Source: an uncultured Megasphaera sp.
GTDB lineage: Bacteria; Bacillota; Negativicutes; Veillonellales; Megasphaeraceae
NCBI GenBank assembly: GCA_937895695.1
Contig: CALBLM010000292.1
Span: forward strand, 1 to 12,372
Length of the DNA: 12,372 nucleotides
Direction of reading: 5' to 3'
A program made the translations under genes and the position numbers. Shown one piece after another: positions 1 to 7,965 of the stretch; position 1 is the first letter of the stretch, and each line of letters begins with the position of its first letter. Below the pieces are notes generated by a model that was given only the letters and a program-made list of their open reading frames with translations, had not been told where the DNA came from and searched no databases.

Positions 1-572
1 TGATGGACTGGCTGCCATCGACGAATGTGCATCAATTGTTTCCATCCATACACTACAAGAGCTATCAGCAAAAACGTTCCGACCAATTTCGGCCATACTT
101 GATATTGTTGAACCATTGTATTCCAAATGGCGTGGACATCATCCTGCATTCCGTTAAAAATCATAATGTTAAAGGAAGAATGGAATGCTTGATAATAGGG
201 AATGCGAATCATAAAAAGCAATGCCAATAGCCCAGAACATATACTTCCCATGACCCATCGAATTTTTTTAGCAGGCCATCTTTTCCAAACAGTACCTACA
301 ATCGTAGCAAATATAAATGAAAAAGCCGTCAAAAACGCTGCTGTTTTAAGACTAATTCGTATGCCAAGCCACAGTGCATACCCAATATCACTCCATCCAG
401 CATTATTTAATTGACTCGCATATATGCCAATAAAAAGAATGCGAAAGAGCATCATTAAACCTTCTAGATATACAAACAATTTCATATCCTGCTGTATATA
501 CTGCAAAAATCGTTGCTTCATCTCAATATAGGCAGCATACTCCGATCGATCTAATCGGAAGTAAATACCCAC
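1..572 (-). CDS. LTA synthase / phosphoglycerol transferase-like membrane protein, N-terminal part (cut by window edge)
   Basis: The frame is open from a GTG at 572-570 to the left edge, giving 190 codons of the amino-terminal region. The next in-frame stop upstream lies in the hairpin at 601-635, and no ATG or TTG precedes the GTG; AAGGTG sits 4 bases before it. A later in-frame ATG (codon 18) lacks a clear ribosome site. The product is very hydrophobic, with probable membrane spans near residues 33-53, 64-95, 106-124 and 162-178. Between spans 3 and 4 it carries a segment (RIPYYQAFHSSFN, then IFNGMQDD and AIWNTMVQQY) that resembles the region before the extracellular sulfatase-fold domain in the LTA synthase/MdoB family. 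Members of that family transfer glycerol phosphate from phosphatidylglycerol to a lipid or glycan acceptor outside the membrane. The catalytic domain is outside the window, so the family call rests on the membrane part alone and the substrate cannot be stated. Confidence 0.65.
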   Translation of the reverse strand, partial: MGIYFRLDRSEYAAYIEMKQRFLQYIQQDMKLFVYLEGLMMLFRILFIGIYASQLNNAGWSDIGYALWLGIRISLKTAAFLTAFSFIFATIVGTVWKRWPAKKIRWVMGSICSGLLALLFMIRIPYYQAFHSSFNIMIFNGMQDDVHAIWNTMVQQYQVWPKLVGTFLLIALVVYGWKQLMHIRRWQPVH

Positions 573-597
573 TTTGCACCTTACCTTCTCAATACAT

Positions 598-635
598 AAA
601 AAATGAGTTCAGTTTTTTTATGCCTGAACTCATTT
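598..635 (-). terminator. Rho-independent terminator of the heat-shock operon
   Basis: A perfect 12-bp inverted repeat (601-612 with 624-635, arms AAATGAGTTCAG / CTGAACTCATTT) has an 11-base loop. Read on the minus strand it ends in a run of six T (603-598). It lies 57 bases past the stop of the small ORF at 693 and is the first terminator after hrcA. It also lies just 28 bases before the GTG of the next gene, so it may sit in that gene's leader. Confidence 0.75.
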
Positions 636-642
636 GAATCAA

Positions 643-672
643 TATATATTCTCTATATTACCTATCGTGCAA
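643..672 (-). promoter_or_regulatory. Possible promoter for the LTA synthase-like gene
   Basis: On the minus strand TTGCAC (672-667) and TATATA (648-643) are separated by 18 bases. A start site would fall near 636, at the very beginning of the 601-635 hairpin. The hexamers match the consensus only moderately and the region is AT-rich, so this could be chance; read-through from the operon is the alternative. Confidence 0.3.
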
Positions 673-692
673 ATGATCTGATAGCTGTCCGG

Positions 693-872
693 TCAAAATT
701 TCCGCAACATAGACATGATGACTAAAACAGCAATCATACCAATAAAGGCAATCAAACGAATGATCGTACCTGAATGAATTTGTTTGGGATGTTTATGATG
801 ACGTATCTTGCGGTTAGGGCAAGACTGGGTCCCAACTGTGTTTGTACTTTTAGGCTGTCGTAATTCGTTCAT
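693..872 (-). CDS. Small His-rich single-span membrane protein, 59 aa, unknown function
   Basis: I do not recognise this family. The chosen ATG (872-870) overlaps the HIT gene stop by one base (TAATG), with AGGTG a few bases upstream inside the HIT gene, which implies translational coupling. A longer reading from 887 would overlap the HIT gene further without benefit. Residues 1-34 are polar and basic and include one Cys (C18) and four His (H25, H26, H28, H33) in a Lys/Arg-rich patch. Residues 36-56 form one hydrophobic span, followed by RKF at the C-terminus. It is the last gene of the hrcA operon. In Bacillus subtilis the genes after mtaB are rpsU and yqeY, but this protein is not ribosomal protein S21 despite the similar length. 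It is probably a real gene because of the coupled start and its position before the terminator; its role is unknown. Confidence 0.6.
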   Translation of the reverse strand: MNELRQPKSTNTVGTQSCPNRKIRHHKHPKQIHSGTIIRLIAFIGMIAVLVIMSMLRKF

Positions 873-1216
873 TATACACCTGGCCAAGCCATTTCTTTAC
901 CACCAAGAATATGGGCATGCATGTGATGTACAGTCTGACCGGCTTTTTCACCCGTGTTGAAAACAACGCGATAGCCATCTTTATCAATACCTAAAATCTG
1001 CGCTACTTTTTGAATCGTATACAGCATCTTGCCAGCTACATCGGCATCATCCGGAGTCAGAGAGGCAATGTTGGCAATATGTTTTTTAGGGATAACCAAT
1101 ACATGTACGGGAGCTACAGGCGCAATATCTTTAAAGGCATAGAAATCATCGTCTTCATATACTTTAGTGCTAGGAATTTCCCCTTTACTGATTTTACAAA
1201 ATAAGCAATCTTCCAT
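872..1216 (-). CDS. HIT family (HINT-like) nucleotide-binding hydrolase
   Basis: This is a 114-residue histidine triad protein of the HINT branch, cytoplasmic enzymes that hydrolyse nucleoside phosphoramidates and acyl-AMP. The triad HMHAHIL lies at residues 98-104 (H98, H100, H102), preceded by the usual NTGEKAGQTVHH block. An N-terminal CxxC (C4, C7) is typical of zinc-binding HINT proteins. The length is normal for the family. The ATG at 1216-1214 is chosen because AAGGAGG (1232-1226) lies 9 bases before it; an earlier possible start at 1243 would add nine residues inside mtaB. One base separates the mtaB stop from this ATG, and the ribosome site is formed by the last mtaB codons (Lys-Glu-Glu). 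It belongs to the hrcA operon. The in vivo substrate of such proteins is rarely known. Confidence 0.92.
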   Translation of the reverse strand: MEDCLFCKISKGEIPSTKVYEDDDFYAFKDIAPVAPVHVLVIPKKHIANIASLTPDDADVAGKMLYTIQKVAQILGIDKDGYRVVFNTGEKAGQTVHHMHAHILGGKEMAWPGV

Positions 1217-1217
1217 G

Positions 1218-2534
1218 TTATAATTCCTCCTTATAGGTTCCAAATAGAATATGGTTATCTGCTTGTTGCAGTTCTACAGCAACAATTTTCCCTTCACATG
1301 CTGCCGGTAGTCCATCAACGCAGACCCGTTCATAGTTTTCAGAAAAACCTTCACCCTTGCTGTCCGTTTGTGTCTCAATCAATACCTGAACGGTAGAGCC
1401 AAGCATCCTCTGTAATAATTCATCCTTCTGTACAGCTGATAAGGCATTTACCATTTCGACACGTTTCTTTTTAATCTCCTGCGGCACCTGCTGTTTCATC
1501 ACAGCTGCCGGCGTTCCTTTGCGTGGTGAATAGGGAAAGGCGTGGATATGTGAAAAACGCAGTAGGCGCAACGTTTCCATCGTTTCCGCAAATAAAGCAT
1601 CTGTTTCACCGGGAAATCCTAATATTAAATCCGTGGAAATCGTTAGACCATGAATACGCTGCCGCAATATGCGAATTAAATCGATAAACTCTGCTTTCGT
1701 ATAATGACGCTTCATGGCTTTAAGAATCGTATCAGACCCGGACTGAATAGGCAAATGCAAGTGCGGACAAATGCGTGATGATGAATTAATCACATCAATT
1801 AAATCATCATCGACCTCCAGTGATTCTACCGAACCTAAGCGAATGCGCTGTACATCTGTTTCCTGTAAAAGGCGTCGTAAAATCAAGGCTAATGTGGGTT
1901 TTTCCGGCAGCTCTTTACCATAGGCACCCAAATGAATACCTGTCAGTACCAATTCTTTAAAGCCAAAAGAAATAAGCCGTTTGGCTTCTGCAACAACGGC
2001 ATCGGGCTGACGGGATTTCAACCCGCCGCGCGTATACGGAATAATGCAGTATGTACAAAAATTATTGCATCCCTCCTGGATTTTTAAATCTGCCCGTGTA
2101 TGTTCTACAGCAGATGGATATAAAGGAATTTCTTCAAATGCATCTGGCTGCAATACGTTGTGTACAGCCTGGATTGTTTCTATATCGTTTTTTCTCAGCA
2201 GTTGCGTAACTATCGAAACAATCTGTTTCTTTTCGTTCGTTCCGATAACAGCATCTACACCTTCCATAGCAGCCAGCAGTTTGGGATCCAGCTGTGCATA
2301 ACAGCCCGTAACGATGACTTTGGATAGGGGATTACGTTTTTTAGCACGTCGAATTAGTTGACGGGATTTCTTTTCTCCCATTTGCGTTACAGAACATGTA
2401 TTAATGACATAGACATCAGCCATATCATTAAAGTCAGCATCCGTAAACCCTTCTGAAAGAAACAGTCCGCGCATACTGTCTGTATCATATTGATTCACAC
2501 GACATCCTAGCGTTGCAAAGGCTATAGTTGGCAT
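1218..2534 (-). CDS. mtaB: tRNA t6A37 methylthiotransferase MtaB
   Basis: MtaB is a radical-SAM enzyme that adds a methylthio group to t6A at position 37 of tRNAs reading ANN codons, making ms2t6A. The 438-residue protein has the three-part layout of the family. The N-terminal MTTase domain has cluster cysteines C11 (ATLGCRVNQ), C47 (INTCSVT) and C78 (VTGCYAQ). The radical SAM core has CNNFCTYC with C156, C160 and C163. A TRAM-like RNA-binding tail covers about residues 370-438. The LGCRVNQYD opening and the operon position (B. subtilis yqeV lies in the same place) favour MtaB over MiaB or RimO. The ATG follows directly on the rsmE stop, with an AGAGGA ribosome site in the end of rsmE. Length is as expected and no key residue is missing. 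Confidence 0.93.
   Translation of the reverse strand: MPTIAFATLGCRVNQYDTDSMRGLFLSEGFTDADFNDMADVYVINTCSVTQMGEKKSRQLIRRAKKRNPLSKVIVTGCYAQLDPKLLAAMEGVDAVIGTNEKKQIVSIVTQLLRKNDIETIQAVHNVLQPDAFEEIPLYPSAVEHTRADLKIQEGCNNFCTYCIIPYTRGGLKSRQPDAVVAEAKRLISFGFKELVLTGIHLGAYGKELPEKPTLALILRRLLQETDVQRIRLGSVESLEVDDDLIDVINSSSRICPHLHLPIQSGSDTILKAMKRHYTKAEFIDLIRILRQRIHGLTISTDLILGFPGETDALFAETMETLRLLRFSHIHAFPYSPRKGTPAAVMKQQVPQEIKKKRVEMVNALSAVQKDELLQRMLGSTVQVLIETQTDSKGEGFSENYERVCVDGLPAACEGKIVAVELQQADNHILFGTYKEEL
1226..1232 (-). promoter_or_regulatory. Ribosome binding site inside mtaB that sets the HIT start
   Basis: AAGGAGG on the minus strand is a full match to the anti-Shine-Dalgarno sequence, 9 bases before ATG 1216. 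It is built from the last sense codons of mtaB, so the mtaB stop and HIT initiation are tightly linked. Confidence 0.85.
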
Positions 2535-3263
2535 TTACTTAAATCCTCTTTCATACATGATAATAGATAACGCCGCAATCGAAGCCGTTTCAGCCCGTAA
2601 AATTCGCGGTCCCAGTGATACAGTCCGGCACCAGGACAACTGTTTGGACGCAAGGGCAATTTCCTTGTCGGCAAATCCGCCTTCTGGGCCAATACAAATG
2701 ACGATATCCCCTACGCGCACTTCTTTGCATACGTCTGCCAGCGGCGCCGTTTCTTGTTCATAGGGAATGACAAATCGATCTTCGCTATATGTTCGCACCA
2801 GTGTTGGAAAATCACAAACATCGGCAATTGTCGGCACATCATCACGGCCGCATTGCTTAGCCGCTTCCAATGCTAAACGCTGCCATCGTTCCTGCCTGCT
2901 TTTACGGCGATTATTATCTAATTTTACTACACAATGTTCCATTTGTACAGGAATGATTATCCCAACACCCAATTCCGTAGCTTTTTGAACTACCCAATCA
3001 AATTTATCACTTTTTAAAAGTCCAGCTGCTAGAATAATCGTACCATTTTTTTCACTGCCGTCAGAAATTTTTCGGGCCGGTGTCAAAAATGCTGAATGTC
3101 CTTCCATCCGTGTAATAAAACACTCATACGTAGCACCGGTGCAATCGGTCACATTGAGCGTATCGCCTACAGTATGCCGCAATACGACGAGTACATGATG
3201 GGCATCATCGGCAGATAACTCAAAGGTTCCGCAAATAGGAAACTTCGTAAATATTTTTCGCAT
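2535..3263 (-). CDS. rsmE: 16S rRNA m3U1498 methyltransferase RsmE
   Basis: RsmE methylates N3 of U1498 of 16S rRNA in the small-subunit decoding region, using S-adenosylmethionine. The 242-residue protein has an N-terminal PUA-like RNA-binding part (about 1-70) and a SPOUT methyltransferase domain. Family marks are KSDKFDWVVQKATELGV (84-100), the GPEGGF loop (192-197) and LGPRILRAETA (217-227), which form the knotted cofactor site. Its ATG (3263-3261) overlaps the prmA stop by one base (TAATG), with GAGGAGG as ribosome site inside the last prmA codons, so the two are translationally coupled. In many Firmicutes it lies in this place behind prmA (B. subtilis yqeU). Confidence 0.93.
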   Translation of the reverse strand: MRKIFTKFPICGTFELSADDAHHVLVVLRHTVGDTLNVTDCTGATYECFITRMEGHSAFLTPARKISDGSEKNGTIILAAGLLKSDKFDWVVQKATELGVGIIIPVQMEHCVVKLDNNRRKSRQERWQRLALEAAKQCGRDDVPTIADVCDFPTLVRTYSEDRFVIPYEQETAPLADVCKEVRVGDIVICIGPEGGFADKEIALASKQLSWCRTVSLGPRILRAETASIAALSIIMYERGFK

Positions 3264-4144
3264 TACGCCCTCCTCATCATTACTGCATACCAGCCTTGCT
3301 GCAGTTGTTCATCTTCCCAACGAAAGCCAGCTGCCGCTGCCGCTTTGCGTACTTCATCAATACGTTCATCAATAATGCCACTGGCAATGCAAACGGCGTT
3401 TGGTTTCATATAATCAGCTAGAGAAGGTAGCAGCATAAGAACCGCATTGGTTACCAAATTGGCAACAACAACATCTGCTTTGGCTTCATCTCGGGAAACA
3501 GCCGACAATAAGTCACTATTAGATATAGTAAGGGTATGTTCCACACCATTTAACGCCGCATTGTGTTTAGCTTGGACCACTGCTTTTTCATCAAAATCAA
3601 CAGCTACCACATGGGATGCCCTTAATTTAGCCGCTGCAATAGCCAAGATACCTGTACCTGTTCCAATGTCAAAAACGACATCGCCGGGCTTAACAGCTTG
3701 TTCTAAATATTGCACACACATACATGTCGTCACATGAAACCCACTGCCAAAAGCCAGTCCCGGATCAATAGCAATAGTCTGTTCTCCCGCCGCTGGCGTG
3801 ACTGTTTCCCATGTAGGTTCTGCCCAAAACGTATGGGATATTTTTTTAGGATGAAAATATTTCTGCCATGCATATAGCCAGCTTTGATCATCTGCTTCTT
3901 GTTCGATAATCTGCCAATTGTTCAATGCTGTGTCCCGCGCCGCTAATGCCGTCATGCGGTGTCGTACCTGTTCTGCTGCGTTTCCCTCTTCCGGCGGAAA
4001 ATACGCCGTTATACGAATACGACCCCATTCATCGGTTTCTTCATCATGAATAATCGAACCATTGCTGCCGCATTCATATAAAAGAAGGGCCACCAAATCG
4101 GTGGCCTCTGGGGAAACAAGCAAATCGATTTCATTCCACTTCAT
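3263..4144 (-). CDS. prmA: Ribosomal protein L11 methyltransferase PrmA
   Basis: PrmA methylates ribosomal protein L11 (free amino groups) using S-adenosylmethionine. The 293-residue protein has the N-terminal substrate-recognition part (about 1-100) and a Rossmann methyltransferase domain. Motif I is VFDIGTGTGILAIAAA (157-172), the acidic ribose-binding strand is VVAVDFDEKAV (179-189) and the catalytic-region motif VVANLV lies at 226-231. The preceding signature reads DPGLAFGSGFHVTT (127-140); many PrmA proteins have FGTGTH here, so Ser and Phe replace two Thr. The ATG at 4144 has AAGGGAG 8 bases upstream. It lies 25 bases after dnaJ with no terminator between, so it should be co-transcribed with the chaperone genes. 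Confidence 0.92.
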   Translation of the reverse strand: MKWNEIDLLVSPEATDLVALLLYECGSNGSIIHDEETDEWGRIRITAYFPPEEGNAAEQVRHRMTALAARDTALNNWQIIEQEADDQSWLYAWQKYFHPKKISHTFWAEPTWETVTPAAGEQTIAIDPGLAFGSGFHVTTCMCVQYLEQAVKPGDVVFDIGTGTGILAIAAAKLRASHVVAVDFDEKAVVQAKHNAALNGVEHTLTISNSDLLSAVSRDEAKADVVVANLVTNAVLMLLPSLADYMKPNAVCIASGIIDERIDEVRKAAAAAGFRWEDEQLQQGWYAVMMRRA

Positions 4145-4169
4145 CGACTGTTCTCCCTTTTCATTTATA

Positions 4170-5417
4170 TTATAAATCTTCTTTTATATCTTTTTTCAGT
4201 TTGCTCCAAAAGCTTTTCTTTTCTTTCGGTTTATCCTGCGTTTTAGAGCTTGCTACCGGTTGTTCAGCCGACTTTGGCTCCCCCACCCAGGTTTCGCCGC
4301 CAGCGTAAGCAAATTCTTTGAGCAGTTCTTTTTGCTTAGCACTCATTTTTTTCGGTACAGCGACCGTCACCTGAACATGATGATCACCACGGCGATTTTG
4401 TGAACCTAAGACAGGAACACCTTTTCCGCGGATACGGAATACCGTTCCCGTTTGCGTACCTGCCGGAATTTTCAAATCAATTTTACCGTCTAATGTATCG
4501 ACGCGAATCGTCGCACCTAAGGCAGCTTGGGCAAAGGAAATCGTTTCTTTAGAAAGAATGTCATTACCTTCGCGGATAAACTGCGAATCTTTACGTACAA
4601 AAATATATACGTATAAGTCGCCATGTCCGCCACCGCGAATACCCGGTTCACCTTCACCAGCTACACGAAGCCGTGCACCGTCATCGACACCTGCAGGAAT
4701 CTTGATTTTTAATTTTTTGCGTACTTTGACTGTTCCTGCACCATGGCATTTGGTACATTTCTTTTTAATCAGCTTGCCTGTACCACCGCAATAGGAACAA
4801 GTCCGAACATTGACCATTTGGCCAAACGGTGTATTTTGTACAACCCGCTGCTGACCAGTACCGTGACAATGCGGACACGTTTCCACTGTACTTCCCGGTT
4901 CAGCTCCCGTGCCATTACAACGATCACAGGTTTCTTCTTTAGGTACTTCAATTTCCATTTCTGTACCGAATACAGCATTCTGAAAAGAAATGGTTACATC
5001 AAACCGCAAATCGGAACCTCGTTGAGGACCATTATTGGATTGACGGCTGCCCTGGCCGCCAAAGAAAGAATCGAAAATATCTTCGAAACCGCCAAAGCCC
5101 TGACCGCCGCCTTGTCCAAAACCACCGAAGCCGCCAAAACCACCAAAGCCCTGACCGCCGAAGCCGCCGGCACCGGCAGCATTCCCATTTTGGAATGCGT
5201 CGGGACCGAACTGGTCATATTGCGCACGTTTTTGTTTATTAGACAATACGCTATACGCTTCATTGACTTCTTTAAATTTTTCTTCAGCAGCTTTAGGGTT
5301 GTCCCGGTTCTTATCAGGATGGTACTTGATTGCTAATTTACGGAATGCTTTTTTTATTTCAGCATCGCTGGCATCTTTTGGAACGCCAAGTACTTCATAA
5401 TAATCTCTTTTACTCAT
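4170..5417 (-). CDS. dnaJ: Chaperone protein DnaJ (Hsp40, type I)
   Basis: DnaJ delivers unfolded clients to DnaK and stimulates its ATPase. All type I parts are present in the 415 residues. They are the J domain (1-70) with H33-P34-D35, a Gly/Phe-rich linker (about 82-124), a zinc domain with four CxxCxGxG repeats (C165/C168, C182/C185, C208/C211, C222/C225) and two C-terminal beta domains (about 240-375). The protein is longer than the usual 375-390 residues because of a lysine-rich tail of about 35 residues ending FWSKLKKDIKEDL. Shorter tails of this FFxKLK kind occur in other Firmicutes DnaJ. The start has GAGGGG about 9 bases upstream. The gene follows dnaK by 24 bases in the HrcA-controlled operon. 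Confidence 0.96.
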   Translation of the reverse strand: MSKRDYYEVLGVPKDASDAEIKKAFRKLAIKYHPDKNRDNPKAAEEKFKEVNEAYSVLSNKQKRAQYDQFGPDAFQNGNAAGAGGFGGQGFGGFGGFGGFGQGGGQGFGGFEDIFDSFFGGQGSRQSNNGPQRGSDLRFDVTISFQNAVFGTEMEIEVPKEETCDRCNGTGAEPGSTVETCPHCHGTGQQRVVQNTPFGQMVNVRTCSYCGGTGKLIKKKCTKCHGAGTVKVRKKLKIKIPAGVDDGARLRVAGEGEPGIRGGGHGDLYVYIFVRKDSQFIREGNDILSKETISFAQAALGATIRVDTLDGKIDLKIPAGTQTGTVFRIRGKGVPVLGSQNRRGDHHVQVTVAVPKKMSAKQKELLKEFAYAGGETWVGEPKSAEQPVASSKTQDKPKEKKSFWSKLKKDIKEDL

Positions 5418-5441
5418 AGTGGGCAGCCCCTCTTATCTATC

Positions 5442-7304
5442 TTACTTCTTATCGTCGTCGACTACTTTGTAGTCTGCATCAACGACTTTTTCACCTTGTG
5501 CATCGCTTTGCTGTTGTGCACCGGCTTGGGCACCAGCATTTGGTTGACCTTGTGCAGCTTGCTGCTGTGCACCGGCTTCTTTGTACATTTCACTTGTCAA
5601 ATCATATAACGGTTTTGTCAATGCTTCAGAAGCAGCTTTAATTTGATCTACATCATCGCTCTTTACAGCTTCTTTGAGGGCTGCAATTTTATCTTTGATT
5701 TCAGAAACTTTTGCTGCATCTGCTTTATCGCCTAATTCTTTTACTGTTTTTTCAGCCTGATAAATCAAGGAATCTGCGTTATTTTTAGCTTCAATGCCTT
5801 CTTTACGTTTTTTATCTTCTGCTTCATGAGCAGCAGCTTCTTTGACCATGCGGTCAATTTCGCTCTTATCCAAACCAGAAGAAGATTTAATTGTAATCTT
5901 CTGTTCTTTACCTGTACCGAGGTCTTTTGCAGAAACGTTTACGATACCGTTAGCATCGATATTGAAGGATACTTCAATACGAGGTACTCCACGCGGAGCT
6001 GCCGGGATACCTGTCAATTCGAAACGACCTAAAGATTTGTTATCAGCGGCCATTTCACGTTCGCCCTGCAGGACATGAACATCAACAGAAGGCTGATTGT
6101 CTACGGCTGTAGAGAATACCTGGCTGCCAGATGTCGGAATTGTGGTGTTGCGATCGATAATTTTTGTGAAGACACCACCGAGGGTTTCGATACCTAAGGA
6201 CAACGGTGTAACATCGAGGAGCAATACGTCTTTGACATCACCTACGAGAACGCCGGCCTGGATAGCTGCGCCGATAGCAACGCATTCATCAGGATTAACG
6301 CCTTTGCTCGGTTCTTTACCCAAAATTTCTTTAATAGCTTCCTGAACAGCAGGGATACGGCTGGAACCACCAACAAGAATAATTTTATCAATTTCATCAA
6401 TGGAGAAACCGGAATCAGCAATTGCTTTTTTCGTCGGTTCCATTGTAGCGTGTACTAAATCTTCAGTTAATTCATTGAATTTAGCACGTGTAAGGGTAAG
6501 GTCCAAATGTTTCGGGCCTGTAGCATCGGCTGTGATAAACGGTAAGTTGATATTTGTAGAAAGAACCGTAGACAATTCAATCTTAGCTTTTTCAGCAGCT
6601 TCTTTAAGACGCTGTTCAGCCATTTTATCCGTTGAAAGATCAATGCCGGTCTGCGATTTAAATTCGCTAATCATCCAGTTCATAACGGCATTATCGAAAT
6701 CATCGCCGCCGAGGTGTGTATTACCGTTGGTAGCTTTTACTTCAAATACGCCATCGCCTAATTCAAGAATAGATACATCGAATGTACCACCGCCAAGGTC
6801 AAATACCAAGATCTTGCCATCGCCGCCTTTATCAAGGCCATATGCCAAAGCAGCTGCTGTCGGTTCGTTAACAATACGAAGAACATCCAAACCAGCAATC
6901 TTGCCTGCATCTTTCGTAGCCTGACGCTGACCATCATTGAAGTATGCCGGAACAGTAATAACAGCCTGTGTAACTTTTTCACCCAAGTAACTTTCAGCGT
7001 CTTCTTTCAATTTCTGAAGAATCATTGCTGAAATTTCCTGCGGTGTATATTTTTTGCCATTAACGTCTACGGTGTAATTTTCACCCATATGACGTTTAAT
7101 AGAAGAAATGGTGTTGTCCGGATTGGAAACAGCCTGACGTTTAGCCAACTGACCTACAAGACGTTCGCCTGTTTTAGAAAAACCAACGACAGACGGAGTT
7201 AACCGAGAACCTTCAGTGTTTGTGATAACCGTAGGTTCGCCGCCTTCCATGACAGCTACTACGGAGTTAGTCGTACCTAAGTCAATACCAATTACTTTAC
7301 TCAT
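5442..7304 (-). CDS. dnaK: Chaperone protein DnaK (Hsp70)
   Basis: DnaK is the ATP-driven Hsp70 that binds exposed hydrophobic segments and cycles with DnaJ and GrpE. The 620 residues show the nucleotide-binding domain with GIDLGTTNSVVAV (6-18), catalytic K70, the phosphate-2 motif VFDLGGGTFDVS (168-179) and VGGSSRIP (311-318). The interdomain linker is VLLLDV (360-365). The substrate-binding domain follows, then a helical lid, a Gln/Ala-rich disordered segment (about 574-601) and the tail VVDADYKVVDDDKK. The insertion seen after about residue 75 in proteobacterial DnaK is absent, as in Firmicutes and Actinobacteria. The ATG has GGAGGA 7 bases upstream and lies 31 bases after grpE. Confidence 0.98.
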   Translation of the reverse strand: MSKVIGIDLGTTNSVVAVMEGGEPTVITNTEGSRLTPSVVGFSKTGERLVGQLAKRQAVSNPDNTISSIKRHMGENYTVDVNGKKYTPQEISAMILQKLKEDAESYLGEKVTQAVITVPAYFNDGQRQATKDAGKIAGLDVLRIVNEPTAAALAYGLDKGGDGKILVFDLGGGTFDVSILELGDGVFEVKATNGNTHLGGDDFDNAVMNWMISEFKSQTGIDLSTDKMAEQRLKEAAEKAKIELSTVLSTNINLPFITADATGPKHLDLTLTRAKFNELTEDLVHATMEPTKKAIADSGFSIDEIDKIILVGGSSRIPAVQEAIKEILGKEPSKGVNPDECVAIGAAIQAGVLVGDVKDVLLLDVTPLSLGIETLGGVFTKIIDRNTTIPTSGSQVFSTAVDNQPSVDVHVLQGEREMAADNKSLGRFELTGIPAAPRGVPRIEVSFNIDANGIVNVSAKDLGTGKEQKITIKSSSGLDKSEIDRMVKEAAAHEAEDKKRKEGIEAKNNADSLIYQAEKTVKELGDKADAAKVSEIKDKIAALKEAVKSDDVDQIKAASEALTKPLYDLTSEMYKEAGAQQQAAQGQPNAGAQAGAQQQSDAQGEKVVDADYKVVDDDKK

Positions 7305-7335
7305 AATTAATTCCTCCTCATTATTTCTACGATAA

Positions 7336-7950
7336 TTAACCGTTAAATGCTACTTTTACCATTGCCGGGCGTAATGTTTTATCTCCCAGCAAATAGCCCT
7401 CTTGCAATACTTCTACGACAATATCATCATCGTATTCATCACTCGGCACCCGCATGACAGCTTGATGATAATTCGGATCAAATGGTTTGCCTACGGCATC
7501 AATTTTCTTGACGCCTTCTTTTTCCAACACGCCTACGAGTTGTTTGTAAATCATGCTGTAACCATCTACAAACGATTTCAAATCATCTGTCAGCTTATCC
7601 TGTGGAATGTTCAGAGCCCGTTCAAAATTATCAATCACAGGCAATACGTTTTTTAGTACATCCATCTTGACGACTTCAGAAATCTGAAGTTTTTCATTGG
7701 CTGTACGTTTCTTGAAGTTTGCAAAATCAGCCTGCAGACGTACGTACCGCTGCTGCATTTCTGCGACTGCTGCGTCTGCTTTTGTATCGGCATCCGTTGA
7801 AGAAGTTTCCTGTTTTACATCTTGTTTAGCTTCTTTTCCATCATCTGCCGGCTTGGCATTTTCTTTTTGTTTTACTTCTTCTTTTATGTTTTCTGTCTGT
7901 TCTTTTATTTCTTCTTTTTCTTTTTTATTATGTTTTTTATCTTTACTCAT
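7336..7950 (-). CDS. grpE: Nucleotide exchange factor GrpE
   Basis: GrpE releases ADP from DnaK and acts as a thermosensor of the chaperone cycle. The 204-residue protein starts with a very charged Lys/Glu-rich disordered segment (about 1-55). A long dimer-forming helix follows (about 60-115, including LQADFANFKKRT), then the C-terminal beta domain with the family signature VLQEGYLLGDKTLRPAMVKVA near the end. Length is close to the usual 190-200. The ATG at 7950 has GGAGGA about 10 bases upstream, and 15 bases separate it from the hrcA stop. Confidence 0.96.
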   Translation of the reverse strand: MSKDKKHNKKEKEEIKEQTENIKEEVKQKENAKPADDGKEAKQDVKQETSSTDADTKADAAVAEMQQRYVRLQADFANFKKRTANEKLQISEVVKMDVLKNVLPVIDNFERALNIPQDKLTDDLKSFVDGYSMIYKQLVGVLEKEGVKKIDAVGKPFDPNYHQAVMRVPSDEYDDDIVVEVLQEGYLLGDKTLRPAMVKVAFNG

Positions 7951-7965
7951 CTGTATCCAATCCTC

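Noticed and set aside
3..414. Plus-strand frames of 70-75 codons at the left edge
   Set aside because: They are opposite a continuous minus-strand frame with clear membrane-protein character and have no ribosome sites.
693..872. Small ORF as ribosomal protein S21 (rpsU), expected near this place in Firmicutes
   Set aside because: Length is similar, but it has a long hydrophobic C-terminal span and lacks the Arg/Lys-rich helical sequence of S21.
4743..5336. 197-codon open frame on the plus strand opposite dnaJ
   Set aside because: It lies wholly within dnaJ on the other strand; its length comes from the repetitive Gly/Phe codons, it has a low-complexity Lys/Thr/Ala stretch and no ribosome site.
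6400..6924. 174-codon open frame on the plus strand opposite dnaK
   Set aside because: Long antisense frames are common opposite dnaK because of its codon use; there is no ribosome site, promoter or recognisable domain.
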